Assembly (NCBI GenBank): GCA_038255255.1
Contig: JBBSLL010000023.1
Location: forward strand, 1-52,395
Length of the DNA stretch: 52,395 bases
From: JBBQNY01 sp038255255
Lineage (GTDB): Bacteria; Pseudomonadota; Gammaproteobacteria; Xanthomonadales; Ahniellaceae
Direction: 5' to 3'
Below the pieces are notes generated by a model, which made no database searches, was not told the origin of the DNA, and saw nothing but the letters and a program-made list of their open reading frames with translations. Shown here piece by piece: positions 34,373-43,899 of this stretch. How positions within the stretch are numbered: the stretch's first letter is position 1; every line of letters starts with the position of its first letter. The position numbers and the translations under genes were made by a program.

Positions 34373-34993
34373 TCAGTTGGCGAGGGCCGGCGCGCGCAGT
34401 GCGGGCACCCTGCGTTGCAGCAACTCGTAGCCGCCGAACATCAAGGCCGCGTAGAAAAGTGTGCCGAGTACTGTCCACTTCAGGAATGGCAGGCCTGCCA
34501 CGTAGCAGGCGCCGAGACTTGCGGAGCAGGCGGGATGTGCCGCTACATCGGTCGCCGTCAGCCATACCGCAAAGTTGGTGACCAGGAAGAAGAGCAGCGA
34601 CCCGGCGAGCGAGTAACCGAGCACGCGCAGGGACTTGACGCGGCCGCGCAGTCCGAAGCCGAGCACGGCCGACAGGGCGATGCACGCGTAGATGGCGAGG
34701 AAATGCGCGCTCGCGAAGTATTCGAAGTAGATCCCGCCCTGCACCAGTCCCAGCACCAGGTCGGACACGAACATCGCAAGCAGCGGTGCCATCACCGCCC
34801 AGCCGCGATTGAGGAAGTACGCGCCTCCGAACAGGGCCATCGCCTCGATCGGCGAAAAATTGGGGGGATGCGGAACCAGGCGCGAGACCGCGGCCGCGAC
34901 GATCAGCGCGAACAGCAGGAGCGCCCGCGCACGCGGCGAAAACGCCGAGGCCGGCGCGGCGGCATTGGGCAAGTGGGGAGAAGAGTTCTGCAT
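34373..34993 (-). CDS. DUF6580 family membrane protein
   Basis: The 206-aa protein is hydrophobic, with about five or six membrane segments and the motif PHPPNFSPIEAMALFGGAYF (about 39-58), which is the recognisable signature of the DUF6580 family, a putative small-molecule transporter group that resembles ECF transporter S components. ATG 34993 (MQNSSPHLPN) is chosen over an upstream TTG at 35044. Being 9 bp ahead of a cobalamin adenosyltransferase gene, a role in cobalamin or precursor uptake is possible but only inferred from the neighbour. Confidence 0.75.
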   Translation of the reverse strand: MQNSSPHLPNAAAPASAFSPRARALLLFALIVAAAVSRLVPHPPNFSPIEAMALFGGAYFLNRGWAVMAPLLAMFVSDLVLGLVQGGIYFEYFASAHFLAIYACIALSAVLGFGLRGRVKSLRVLGYSLAGSLLFFLVTNFAVWLTATDVAAHPACSASLGACYVAGLPFLKWTVLGTLFYAALMFGGYELLQRRVPALRAPALAN

Positions 34994-35096
34994 GAGTGAT
35001 CCGGAGCACGGCGATGGGCGAAGTTTAGCCCAATGCCCGTGCAACGCCGCCCGGGGTCGCGGATGAGCGTCCAGCGCGGTGCCCTATCATTCCGGA

Positions 35097-36311
35097 ATGG
35101 AGCAAGCGATGGCCTGCGATGTGGCGATTGTCGGCAGCGGACTGGTCGGCAGCGCGCTCGCGTGCGCGCTGGACGGTTCCGGGCTGAATGTCGCGCTGAT
35201 CGAGGCGCAAGCCGCACCCTCGCGCGCCCCGGGTGGCGACGCAGCGCTCGATCGGCGCAACCTCGCCCTCGCAAAGCGCAGTGTCGAGACCCTGACCCGC
35301 CTCGGCGTCTGGTCCGGGGCAGAGTCCCAGGCCACAGCGATCCGGGACGTGCACGTGTCGCGGCGCGGTGATTTCGGCAAACTCCGGCTCGATGCCGCGG
35401 ATCTTGGCCTCGACGCCTTCGGGTGGACCGTGCCGGCTCCGGTGCTCGGCGATGCACTCGAACGGCGGCTCGGTGCGTGCACGCAACTGCAGCGCGTGCA
35501 ACCGGCGGCGCTGGTCGATTGGCATGAGGTCGAAGCGCATCTGCAGCTCGATCTCGATGCAGCTGCAGGCGCGCGTACGCTGACCGCGCGAGTGCTCGTG
35601 GCTGCCGACGGCACGGACTCCAGGACTCGCGAACGCGCCGGCATCGGCGCGGCGCGGCATGACTATGCGCAGACTGCCATCGTCGGGAACGTGATGCTCG
35701 ACCGGGAGCACCACGGGCGCGCGTTCGAGCGGTTCCTCGATGCGGGGCTTGTCGCCATGTTGCCGCTGGCGGGCAGGACGTGCGGCTTCGTCTGGGCGAT
35801 GCCATTGGACGACGCGGTGCTGGCCATGGAAAGCGACGACGAACGGTTCCTGGCTGACCTGCAGGCGGTATTCGGCCAACGCCTCGGCGCGTTCCGGCGG
35901 CTGGGCAGGCGACAGGCGTGGCCGCTGCGCGCGGTGACTGCCGATACATTGACTGCGACGCGACTGGTGCTGGTAGGCAACGCGGCGCAGACCGTGCATC
36001 CCGTCGGCGCGCAGGGATTCAATCTCGGCTTGCGCGACGCGGTCACTCTCGCGGAAGAACTCATCGCTGCGCACCGCGACGGCCGCGACATCGGATGCGA
36101 AGACACGCTCGGGCGCCACGCGCGACGCAGGCAGCCGGATCGCCAAGCCACCATCGCATCGAGTGACGCGCTGGTGTCCCTGTTTGGCTCGACGAGCGGC
36201 GTGCTGCGCTTCGCGCGCAGTGCGGCGCTGGCGGCAGTGGATCGCATCCCCGTGATCAAACGCGGACTCGCGCGGCGCGGCATGGGCTATCGACCGGAAG
36301 GCTCGCCGTGA
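35097..36311 (+). CDS. ubiH: UbiH/UbiF-family FAD-dependent monooxygenase (UbiH-like)
   Basis: UbiH-type enzymes hydroxylate the aromatic ring of ubiquinone precursors. The 404-aa protein has the FAD-binding GSGLVGSALACAL (about 13-25), the middle motif ADGTDSRTR and the ribityl-binding motif VGNAAQTVHPVGAQGFNLGLRDA. The GNAAQ...HP form is typical of UbiH itself. Possible starts are a GTG at 35079, ATG 35097 and ATG 35109; 35097 is chosen. It overlaps the following hydroxylase by GTGA. Confidence 0.88.
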   Translation: MEQAMACDVAIVGSGLVGSALACALDGSGLNVALIEAQAAPSRAPGGDAALDRRNLALAKRSVETLTRLGVWSGAESQATAIRDVHVSRRGDFGKLRLDAADLGLDAFGWTVPAPVLGDALERRLGACTQLQRVQPAALVDWHEVEAHLQLDLDAAAGARTLTARVLVAADGTDSRTRERAGIGAARHDYAQTAIVGNVMLDREHHGRAFERFLDAGLVAMLPLAGRTCGFVWAMPLDDAVLAMESDDERFLADLQAVFGQRLGAFRRLGRRQAWPLRAVTADTLTATRLVLVGNAAQTVHPVGAQGFNLGLRDAVTLAEELIAAHRDGRDIGCEDTLGRHARRRQPDRQATIASSDALVSLFGSTSGVLRFARSAALAAVDRIPVIKRGLARRGMGYRPEGSP

Positions 36312-37495
36312 GCCGCAGCGGAATCGAAGCGGTCATCGTCGGCGCGGGCGTGGTGGGGTGCGCAGCGGCGCTGGCACTCGCCGACGCCGGTTGCGAAGTG
36401 CTGCTCGCGGATGCGCGGCTGCCCGAGGCCTCGTTGCCGAGCGGGTCCGACGACTACGACCTGCGCGTGTTTGCGCTCGCGCACGGGTCTCGCAAGCTGC
36501 TGGAGAAACTCGGTGTCTGGTCGCGGCTGCCCTCGGAACGCATCGCGCCGTACCGGAGCATGTGCGTCTGGGATGAGCACGGCAGCGGGGAACTCGAATT
36601 CGATGCAAGCCTCGTCGGGGAGGAATCCTTGGGGTTCATCGTCGAGCAGAGCGCGTTGCTCGCGGGCCTGATGGCGCGGCTGCGCGCCTTGCCGGGCGTC
36701 GAGCTGCGGGTCGCGGCAGTGGGGTCCATGCAGCCCGGCGCGCGGGACGTCGAGGTGCGATTCGTCGACGGCGACCCGGTGCGCGCCCGCCTCGTGGTTG
36801 CTGCAGACGGTGCGCAATCCGCCCTGCGCGCAGCGGCTGGCATCGCGGTCGCCAACGAAGACTACGCCATGCATGCAGTAGTCGCGCACGTGCGCACCGG
36901 ACGCGCCCACGGCGGCGTCGCGCACCAGCGCTTCGCCACAGGCGGGCCTCTTGCGCTTCTGCCGCTCGCCGATGGGCGGGTGAGCGTCGTCTGGTCGCAA
37001 CCTTCCGACGAAGCGACGCGCATTCTCGCGCTCGACGACGTAGCGTTTCTCGCCGAGCTCACCGCGGCGAGCGGCGGCGTGCTCGGTCGCTGTCTCGAGA
37101 CGTCGGCGCGCGCATCGTTTCCGTTGCGCCGCTGGCAGGCGCAGTCGTTTGTCGGTGATCGACTGGTCCTGGCGGGCGATGCCGCGCATGGCGTGCATCC
37201 GCTGGCGGGGCAGGGCCTCAATCTCGGCTTGCAGGATGTCGCAGCATTGCAGTCGCTCGTCGGTGGAGCGCAGTCGCGTGGCGACGACATCGGCGACGCC
37301 GGGCTGCTGTTGCGTTACGCCCGCGCGCGACAGGCAGACAACGCGATCGCCGGCCACGCTTTCGGCGCACTGCAGCGCCTGTTCGCGTCGCGATCGCCGC
37401 TGCTCTCGTTTGCGCGCGGCTTCGGCATGAACCTCGTCGACCGCGCCACGCCCCTCAAGCGCCTGCTCGCCGAACACGCCAGCGCCATTTCCTGA
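36308..37495 (+). CDS. UbiH/UbiF-family FAD-dependent hydroxylase (UbiI/VisC-like)
   Basis: The 395-aa protein has the same fold as its upstream neighbour: VIVGAGVVGCAAALALADAG near the N-terminus, AADGAQSALR, and LAGDAAHGVHPLAGQGLNLGLQD. The GDAAH form and PLAGQG point to the UbiI/UbiF/VisC branch, so it is expected to act at another ring position (C5 if UbiI). Which position cannot be settled without phylogeny. It starts at GTG 36308, overlapping the ubiH stop; the tandem is the usual ubiH-ubiI operon. Confidence 0.86.
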   Translation: MSRSGIEAVIVGAGVVGCAAALALADAGCEVLLADARLPEASLPSGSDDYDLRVFALAHGSRKLLEKLGVWSRLPSERIAPYRSMCVWDEHGSGELEFDASLVGEESLGFIVEQSALLAGLMARLRALPGVELRVAAVGSMQPGARDVEVRFVDGDPVRARLVVAADGAQSALRAAAGIAVANEDYAMHAVVAHVRTGRAHGGVAHQRFATGGPLALLPLADGRVSVVWSQPSDEATRILALDDVAFLAELTAASGGVLGRCLETSARASFPLRRWQAQSFVGDRLVLAGDAAHGVHPLAGQGLNLGLQDVAALQSLVGGAQSRGDDIGDAGLLLRYARARQADNAIAGHAFGALQRLFASRSPLLSFARGFGMNLVDRATPLKRLLAEHASAIS

Positions 37496-37565
37496 CTCTT
37501 GCCAGGTTCAGGTCGAGACCCGCGTCGCTCCTGCAGCGTTGGCCAATGGAACGGGGCAGTGCCGC

Positions 37566-40500
37566 TCAGCGCTCGCGTCGGTAGTTGACGCCCGCACGCA
37601 CCTCGGTGCCCACCACGGTCTCGAGCTCAAGCCATTCGCGAATCAGGTATCGCAGGCTGAAGACGGGCTCGCCCTTGATGCCTCCGATGCCGTAACTCAG
37701 GTACAGGCGTGGCGACAGCCAGCGGCCCAACGTGAAAGCCGCCGTCGAGCCGCCCAGATCGCCCAGGCCCAGTCGCGCGTCCAGCGACCTCGCCAGCAAA
37801 TCTCCACTGGCTCCGCCCAAAGCACCGGCGGCGTTGGCGATCTGTCCTGCGTCGGCTGTGCTTGCACTGCTTAGCGGCCTGCCCACGATCAGATAGGCCA
37901 GCGCATCGGATTGATCCATCGCGGGCGATGAGTACACCTGCGAATCGGGAGCCTGCGCCGTGCCAGCCACCTTGATGCCGACCGTGACCGCACCGACGCG
38001 CTTGGTCGCGCGGATGTCGAGGCGGGGATTGCCGAGCGGGGTGCGATTGAAGATCACCCGCCCACGGTCAATGTCGAGCCGCTGTCCATAGGCGTCGTAC
38101 TTGCCGAGGACGGAGAGCGTGCCCTGTCCGGTCGCTTCGCGGCCCGGGCGATTGCGCACTCGAACCTGTCCGGTCACAAGCCCGTCGAGCCCGAAGCCGG
38201 TGAGGGCCACCTTGTCGCCGGCCACGATGGTGATATCGCTCCAGATCGGCAGATCGGTTCGTTCCACCACCGGATCATCGATGACCACCACGTCTGCCGA
38301 CGCGCTGCGACCGGTCTCGATGCGCGACAGGTCGACGCGCGCCCGCGGTACCCGCACTGTGCCCGTGATATCGACCCGCTCCGATGTTGCGGTGATGGTC
38401 ACGTCGGGCGTGACGCGGAGCATGAGGTCGGGGCGGTTCGCCGCCAGGAAATTGTCGCCGTCGACCTTGAGCCGGAGTTGTTCGCCCTCCGCGCCCGGTG
38501 CCCAGCGGCCTTCGAAGCGAGCGCTGCCGTCGCGGCCCGAGAGCACAGTGCCTTTGATGGCGAGGCTTCGATCTGCATTCGCGGTCAGGCGCACGTCGCC
38601 TTCGCGCAGGCGCAGGTTGTACTGCGGTATCTCAACGAAGAACTTGCGCAGGTGGCCTTCACCAGAGTAACTCGGCGAGCCGAGCGTGCCGCCCAACAGG
38701 AAGCGTCCCTCGAAGGAGCCTCTCGGATTCGCGATCTCGGGGTTGAGCGCCTCGAGCCAGCTCAACTCGTCGAACTCGAGCGAGATCTCGCCGGCGAGTG
38801 CGCTGTTCGCGTTGGGTGCGACGCCGGTCGACACATTCCCCGTGATCCGTCCGGACTCGTTGATGCCCCCGCTGACGCGCGCACGCAATCCGCTGTCGTC
38901 TGCGTCGAAATCGAGGCGCACATCGCGCACCGCGATCTCGATCGGCTCGAGGTCGCGACGCACGACGATGCGCCCGTCCGACAGGCTGGCGCTGCCCGCG
39001 CCGCTGAGCGATCCACCCGCCGTGCGCGCCAGCGTTCCCTGGCTGGACAAGTCGGCTTCGATCTCGAACGCCGCAACGCCCGCCAACTCGAGGGCCCGCG
39101 CGATGATCGCGCTCGGCAGCCGGTCGATGCGCCAACGGGCCGCGACGGCGCCGCCTTTTGCGACCTCGAGGTCGACGCAGGCGTCGCGCCCGCCCGCGCT
39201 GAGGCACACGCCCGGGTCGACCATGCTCAACGATTCGCTGCTCGCCGTCATCGCCACCGGTTGCCCGAGCGTCCAGCGCTCGAGGTCGCGTGGCGCGAGT
39301 TCGAGCGACATGAGGCGACCCTTCCACAGTTCACCCGCGAAACCTCCATCGGCGCGCGCCGCCACGTCGAGTTCGCTGCTGTCCATCGACAGCGCGATGG
39401 TGTGGCTTGCAGCGGTGCCGCTGGCCTCGATGCCGAGGCGATCGATACGCATCCTGTCGAACGCGATCGACGTGGCCTCCAGCGACACGCCGCCGGCGGC
39501 GGAGCCGCGAAGCGCGCGTGCATCGATCTCCAAAGCGCCGACGGCCAGCTTCCCGACCAGAAGATCCGCGGCCGTCACCTGTCCCTCAATCGAGGGGGGT
39601 GAACCCTTGATGTCGACAACGAGCTCGCCGGCGACGCGTCCGCGCGCGTTGGGCAGCAGGTCGGCCAGCGACTGCACGTCCAGCGTCAGCCCGATGCGCG
39701 TATCGTCGAGGCGCGCCTTGTCGAACTCGATCCGGCTCTGGCCACTGCGCAGCGAGCCATTGCCCGCGAAGCGCGCGTTCTCCCCGAACTCGATGTTCGC
39801 CTCGCCACTGATTGCGCGGTCGCGCAGCGTGCCACCGAGCTTGCTGACGACCAGCGTGCCGACCGGTTGCGTCGTGCCGCGCTTACCGTCGAACGCAAAC
39901 ACGGCATCGACGGCACCGGGCCACGCAGGCGCGAGGATCGCGGGATCGAAGCGGGTCGCCGAGCCGCGCAATTGCCACGGCGTGTCCACGGCCAATCCGA
40001 CTTCGCCACTCAGCGCGAGCGCGCCCTGCTTGCTGTCGACGCGCACGGAGTCCACCCGCACGCGCCGTGGATTGCCGATCAACTTCGCAGTGATTGCCGC
40101 GCTCAGTGCTTCGCGCGTCGCCGTCAGGTTGGTTTCCACCGTCCATCCATCGAGCCAGCCGCGCAGCGCAGCGCGCCCGTCTAGGATTGTTGGGGGGGCC
40201 TCTGCGTTCTCACCCTGTGGCAGCGGCAAGCGTTCGATGGCGAGCGCCAGGTCCGCATCGGGCCGCTCGCCACCACGCGCCACCTTCCCGCTCAGGCGCA
40301 CGCGTGCATCTCGTTCGGGAAGCGCGAGTTCGAGGGCATCGATGAAGATGTTGGCGGGCGTGCTGCGCAGGCGACCCTGGCTCAACGAGAACGGCTCGCC
40401 GGCGTACTGGCCGTCGCCCGAGACGCGCGCGTCGAAACCACGTCCGCCACCGCGCAGGTCGAGCGCGACTTTTGTAGGCGCTGCGCCCGTCAATGCGGAG

Positions 40501-41279
40501 CCCAGCACCTGCTCGGGCACGCGCACCCTGGCCTGCCAGCGCGGATCCTGGTGCGTTCCGGAAAGCAGCGCGGTGACCTCGGCGCGCAGGGGCGCCGTGA
40601 CCGCCACGCCGAGCCCGGTGCCGGCAGCGTGCTTGCGCGTGGCGAGCGCTGCACGCCATCCGATGCCGTCCGATTCCCAGCGCATCGTGCCGTGGCCTTC
40701 GATCGCCAGCAGGTTTGCGAGATTGATTTCGCCCTTGAACGCGATGCGACCTTGCGGCGCGGTGACCACGAGCCGTTCCAGGCGCACGTGCGTGCCTATC
40801 CACGTGCCTGCGAATGCCAGCGTATCGAGTTTGATCGGGGCATCGCCGAGGCCCACGATAGTGAAGTCGTTGGCGAGCACCTCGTCGAGCTTGAGGCGCA
40901 AGGGCAATTCAAGGGTCGCGGGTTCCTTGTCCGGATTGCGCGCGGGCCAGAGCTTGAGTGTTCCGTCGTCGACGAAGATCCGGTCGACGTAGAGTCGTCT
41001 GGCGAGCAGCGGCAACACACGCAGCTGCACTTCGAGCCGCGTCGCGTCGAGGCTCACCCCATCGTCCTCGAACCGGAATCCGCCCATGCGCAGGCCGCTC
41101 AGCACGCTGCCGTCGAGTTGCTGCACGCTGAGCTGGGCGGGCATCGCCGCATCCGCGCGCGCGAGCAGGAAGCGTGCTCCGCTCGAAGTGGCCAGGGCCC
41201 AGGCCGCGAGCAGCAACAGCAACAGCCCCAGTGCGCCGAAGCCCAGGAGCAGACGGCGCCGCCGCATCGCGCTGCTCAC
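37566..41279 (-). CDS. tamB: Translocation and assembly module protein TamB
   Basis: The 1237-aa protein has one N-terminal membrane anchor (LLLGFGALGLLLLLLAAWAL), a long periplasmic beta-helical region with AsmA-like repeats and the C-terminal TamB/DUF490 domain (about the last 350 residues; for example ARVDLSRIE, NRTPLGNPRLDIRAT, and the final RYLIREWLELETVVGTE). TamB spans the periplasm and works with TamA in lipid transport and outer membrane protein assembly. It overlaps the tamA stop by 4 bp. It is convergent with ubiI, about 70 bp between stops. Confidence 0.93.
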   Translation of the reverse strand: MSSAMRRRRLLLGFGALGLLLLLLAAWALATSSGARFLLARADAAMPAQLSVQQLDGSVLSGLRMGGFRFEDDGVSLDATRLEVQLRVLPLLARRLYVDRIFVDDGTLKLWPARNPDKEPATLELPLRLKLDEVLANDFTIVGLGDAPIKLDTLAFAGTWIGTHVRLERLVVTAPQGRIAFKGEINLANLLAIEGHGTMRWESDGIGWRAALATRKHAAGTGLGVAVTAPLRAEVTALLSGTHQDPRWQARVRVPEQVLGSALTGAAPTKVALDLRGGGRGFDARVSGDGQYAGEPFSLSQGRLRSTPANIFIDALELALPERDARVRLSGKVARGGERPDADLALAIERLPLPQGENAEAPPTILDGRAALRGWLDGWTVETNLTATREALSAAITAKLIGNPRRVRVDSVRVDSKQGALALSGEVGLAVDTPWQLRGSATRFDPAILAPAWPGAVDAVFAFDGKRGTTQPVGTLVVSKLGGTLRDRAISGEANIEFGENARFAGNGSLRSGQSRIEFDKARLDDTRIGLTLDVQSLADLLPNARGRVAGELVVDIKGSPPSIEGQVTAADLLVGKLAVGALEIDARALRGSAAGGVSLEATSIAFDRMRIDRLGIEASGTAASHTIALSMDSSELDVAARADGGFAGELWKGRLMSLELAPRDLERWTLGQPVAMTASSESLSMVDPGVCLSAGGRDACVDLEVAKGGAVAARWRIDRLPSAIIARALELAGVAAFEIEADLSSQGTLARTAGGSLSGAGSASLSDGRIVVRRDLEPIEIAVRDVRLDFDADDSGLRARVSGGINESGRITGNVSTGVAPNANSALAGEISLEFDELSWLEALNPEIANPRGSFEGRFLLGGTLGSPSYSGEGHLRKFFVEIPQYNLRLREGDVRLTANADRSLAIKGTVLSGRDGSARFEGRWAPGAEGEQLRLKVDGDNFLAANRPDLMLRVTPDVTITATSERVDITGTVRVPRARVDLSRIETGRSASADVVVIDDPVVERTDLPIWSDITIVAGDKVALTGFGLDGLVTGQVRVRNRPGREATGQGTLSVLGKYDAYGQRLDIDRGRVIFNRTPLGNPRLDIRATKRVGAVTVGIKVAGTAQAPDSQVYSSPAMDQSDALAYLIVGRPLSSASTADAGQIANAAGALGGASGDLLARSLDARLGLGDLGGSTAAFTLGRWLSPRLYLSYGIGGIKGEPVFSLRYLIREWLELETVVGTEVRAGVNYRRER

Positions 41280-43042
41280 AGATCTGGACCCACGACCAGA
41301 TGGAACTGCACGCCACCATCAAGGTCTCCGCGCCGCAGCGGGTAGGCGACGTCGAGACGGACCAGCCCGATCGGCGAGCGCCAGCGCGCGCCCACCCCAA
41401 CCGCAACCTTGGCGTCGAAGCTGTCATTGAATGCATCGCCCGCGTCCACGAACACGGCGGCACCCCATTCGCGGAAGACGTCGAACTCGTATTCGGCGCT
41501 CACCGCAATCAGGTGGCGACCGCCGATCACCGCGCCGCTTTCGTCGACTTCGCCGATGCTCTGGAAATCGAATCCGCGGATGTTGCGATCGCCTCCTCCG
41601 AAGAACCGCAGCTCGGGCGGCAGGCTGTTGAAGTCGCGCACCTGCGTCGTTCCGCCAGCACCGCGAAACAAGCCGCGCGATTTGTCTCCCAACGGCACGA
41701 TCCAGCGCGCATCCGCATAGAACTGCAGGAAGCGCGTGCCCCCGCCGAATTCGAGAGGAGAACCCCGCAGCGCGAAATCGAGCGACCAGCCCTTGCGGGG
41801 GAACAGGATGTCGTCGGTTTCCTTGCGCTGCAGGCGCAGCTCGGGGTAGAGCAGGTTGCTTTGCCCCTCGGTGCTGCCGATGGTGAAGTCGCTGCGCAAG
41901 TATTTGAGCGAGGCAATGCGTGTCCAGTCTCGCCACAGCCGTGCATCGCTCACCGCCGCCGAGAAGACGTCCGAGCGGACGTCCTCGTATTCGCTCTGCG
42001 CGTAACCCGCACCGAACGCCAGCTGCCGCTGGCTGCGGCCGGGCTTGGGTATGCGGTACTCCGCGAGGATTCCCTGCAGGCGCTGGCTGACCTGGGCCTC
42101 TGCATGCAGCTTGTGCCCGTACGCGTTGACGTAGCGCCGGTCCAGCGCGCCGCGGACGCCGGCGCCCGAGTCCGTGCCGATCGAAACGCCGGCCGTATAG
42201 AGCGTGCGCTTGTTGGGCGTGACCTTGACGATGATCGGCACGACGTGGTCGACCGACGCCTCGATGTCGGGGCTGACGTCGACGATGTCGAAATACTCCG
42301 AGCCTGTCATGCGCTGCTGCATCTCGATGACTTTCTTGGCCGAGTAGGGTTCGCCCGGGTCGAAGCTCACGAAACGCTGCATGACTCCGGCGTGCAGGTG
42401 CGCGCCTTCGAACATCGCTTCGCCGAACCGGTAACGCACACCCGAATCCCATTGCAACACGATGCGCGCGGTGCGCTCGGCCCGGCTGACCTCGACGGTG
42501 TGCTTCTGGAGTTCCGCGTCGAAGTAGCCGCGTTCGCGCAACGCCGCGAGCACCGAATTCTTGCCGCTCTCGTAGAGCTGGTGATCGAACGTGTCGCCCT
42601 CGAGGGTCGCGAGTTGCTCCAGCAGCTGGACGACCCCGGAGTCCGTTTCGCCGGGGCCGGCCACCCTTGCGTCGACTGCCGTGATCTTCACGGGCGGACC
42701 CGCGGCCACCGTCAGGTCGGCAATCCACAACTTGCCCTCGCGCCGCCACTCGAGCTCCGTCGTCGAACCGTAGAAGCCGAATGTCTCGAGCGCCTGGCCA
42801 ACCTGCTTGGGGGTGCGCTCGACCAGTGACTTGAACTGCGCTTCGGTGACAGTCTTGCGGTTCGCGTACTGCGTGAGGTCGATGCTGCGTCGCACGGCAG
42901 TCGTCTGCGCCTCATCGAGCCCGCTGATGTTGACGCGGATGGCCTCCGCGCAGGCGAGGCTCGCAGCGAGCAGAAGCGCTGTCGCGCAGAGGGCTCGCTT
43001 CCAGGCGCTCGTGGGATGGGGGTCGCTGGCAGCGGGAGTCAT
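41276..43042 (-). CDS. tamA: Translocation and assembly module outer membrane protein TamA
   Basis: The 588-aa protein of the Omp85 family has a signal peptide (LCATALLLAASLACAEA), three POTRA domains (about 30-265) and a 16-strand barrel ending in PIGLVRLDVAYPLRR and a C-terminal barrel strand. GGDRNIRGFDFQSIGE carries the family's lid-loop RGF motif. It overlaps tamB by 4 bp, the standard tamAB operon. ATG 43042 is chosen because a much longer frame upstream reads the TVP38 gene in the wrong frame. Confidence 0.93.
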   Translation of the reverse strand: MTPAASDPHPTSAWKRALCATALLLAASLACAEAIRVNISGLDEAQTTAVRRSIDLTQYANRKTVTEAQFKSLVERTPKQVGQALETFGFYGSTTELEWRREGKLWIADLTVAAGPPVKITAVDARVAGPGETDSGVVQLLEQLATLEGDTFDHQLYESGKNSVLAALRERGYFDAELQKHTVEVSRAERTARIVLQWDSGVRYRFGEAMFEGAHLHAGVMQRFVSFDPGEPYSAKKVIEMQQRMTGSEYFDIVDVSPDIEASVDHVVPIIVKVTPNKRTLYTAGVSIGTDSGAGVRGALDRRYVNAYGHKLHAEAQVSQRLQGILAEYRIPKPGRSQRQLAFGAGYAQSEYEDVRSDVFSAAVSDARLWRDWTRIASLKYLRSDFTIGSTEGQSNLLYPELRLQRKETDDILFPRKGWSLDFALRGSPLEFGGGTRFLQFYADARWIVPLGDKSRGLFRGAGGTTQVRDFNSLPPELRFFGGGDRNIRGFDFQSIGEVDESGAVIGGRHLIAVSAEYEFDVFREWGAAVFVDAGDAFNDSFDAKVAVGVGARWRSPIGLVRLDVAYPLRRGDLDGGVQFHLVVGPDL

Positions 43043-43098
43043 CCCGGCATGGTAACGAGCGCAAGTGAACGAGATTTCACTCGGCGGGCGCGACAGGC

Positions 43099-43884
43099 TC
43101 AGTTCCGGGTCCTGCCGCGAAGCGATCCCAGGAGGGCGGCGAGGAGCGCGAGCACGCCGAGTGCAGCCAACGGCGCCCACACCTGCGGTTGCCGCAACGC
43201 CCCCGCGTCGATCGGCGCTCCGCTCGCCAGCAGCAGCGACAGTGCCGAACCCAGCGCGGCGTACACGAAGACAGCCGGCAGTATCCCGATCGCGCTGGTG
43301 ACGACGAAGAGTGGAGAACGGCAGCCTAGCCAGGCCAGCGCGATGCTCGCAGCGCCGTAGGGAAATACGGGCGCCAGGCGCAGGAACAACGCGAATGACG
43401 CAGGCGCCCGGTCGAATGTCGCGCGCAATCTGTCGACCCATGGCGGGGCAGGTCCGGCACCGCCGAGGAGCAGCCGCCGGGTGGTCGCGTACAGGATGGT
43501 GCCGCCCACGGTGTTGGCGAATACTCCGATGAGCGCACCGGGCACCGTGCCGAACAGCGCTCCCCCGGCGATCAGCAGCACAACGCCACCGGGCAAACCG
43601 CTCGACACCAGGAGGGTGAGCGCAATCGTCAACGCCGCCCCCGTGAGCCACGGCCGTTGGCCAGCCCACGCCAGCAGCTGCACGTACTCGCGTTGCAACA
43701 CTTCCAAACGCAACCAGTCGAAGATGCCGCCGAGCACGAGCGCAAGCGCCAACACAAGCACCAGCAGGGCCGGCCACGCGCGTCGCTGCCACGACATTCC
43801 CGGTACCAGCGGCGCCACGACCAACGCAGGCAACGGCCCGGCCTGGAACATGTGTGTCTCGACTTCGGGCCAGGGATCCTTCAT
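43099..43884 (-). CDS. TVP38/TMEM64 family (VTT domain) membrane protein
   Basis: The 261-aa protein has about five or six membrane segments and the VTT/SNARE-associated signature SSGLPGGVVLLIAGGALFGTVPG (read as two parts around residues 95-117) with APVFPYGAASIALAW further on. The family is related to DedA and is thought to act as a membrane lipid or ion transporter. Starts at 43884, 43851 or 43797 are all possible. It lies 57 bp ahead of tamA on the same strand; envelope lipid handling would be a shared theme (inference). Confidence 0.8.
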   Translation of the reverse strand: MKDPWPEVETHMFQAGPLPALVVAPLVPGMSWQRRAWPALLVLVLALALVLGGIFDWLRLEVLQREYVQLLAWAGQRPWLTGAALTIALTLLVSSGLPGGVVLLIAGGALFGTVPGALIGVFANTVGGTILYATTRRLLLGGAGPAPPWVDRLRATFDRAPASFALFLRLAPVFPYGAASIALAWLGCRSPLFVVTSAIGILPAVFVYAALGSALSLLLASGAPIDAGALRQPQVWAPLAALGVLALLAALLGSLRGRTRN

Positions 43885-43899
43885 GCACGAAGTGTCGCG

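Noticed and set aside
38686..40992. A 768-codon plus-strand frame opposite tamB
   Set aside because: It is Ser/Arg/Pro-rich low-complexity sequence typical of a shadow frame, with no family signature.
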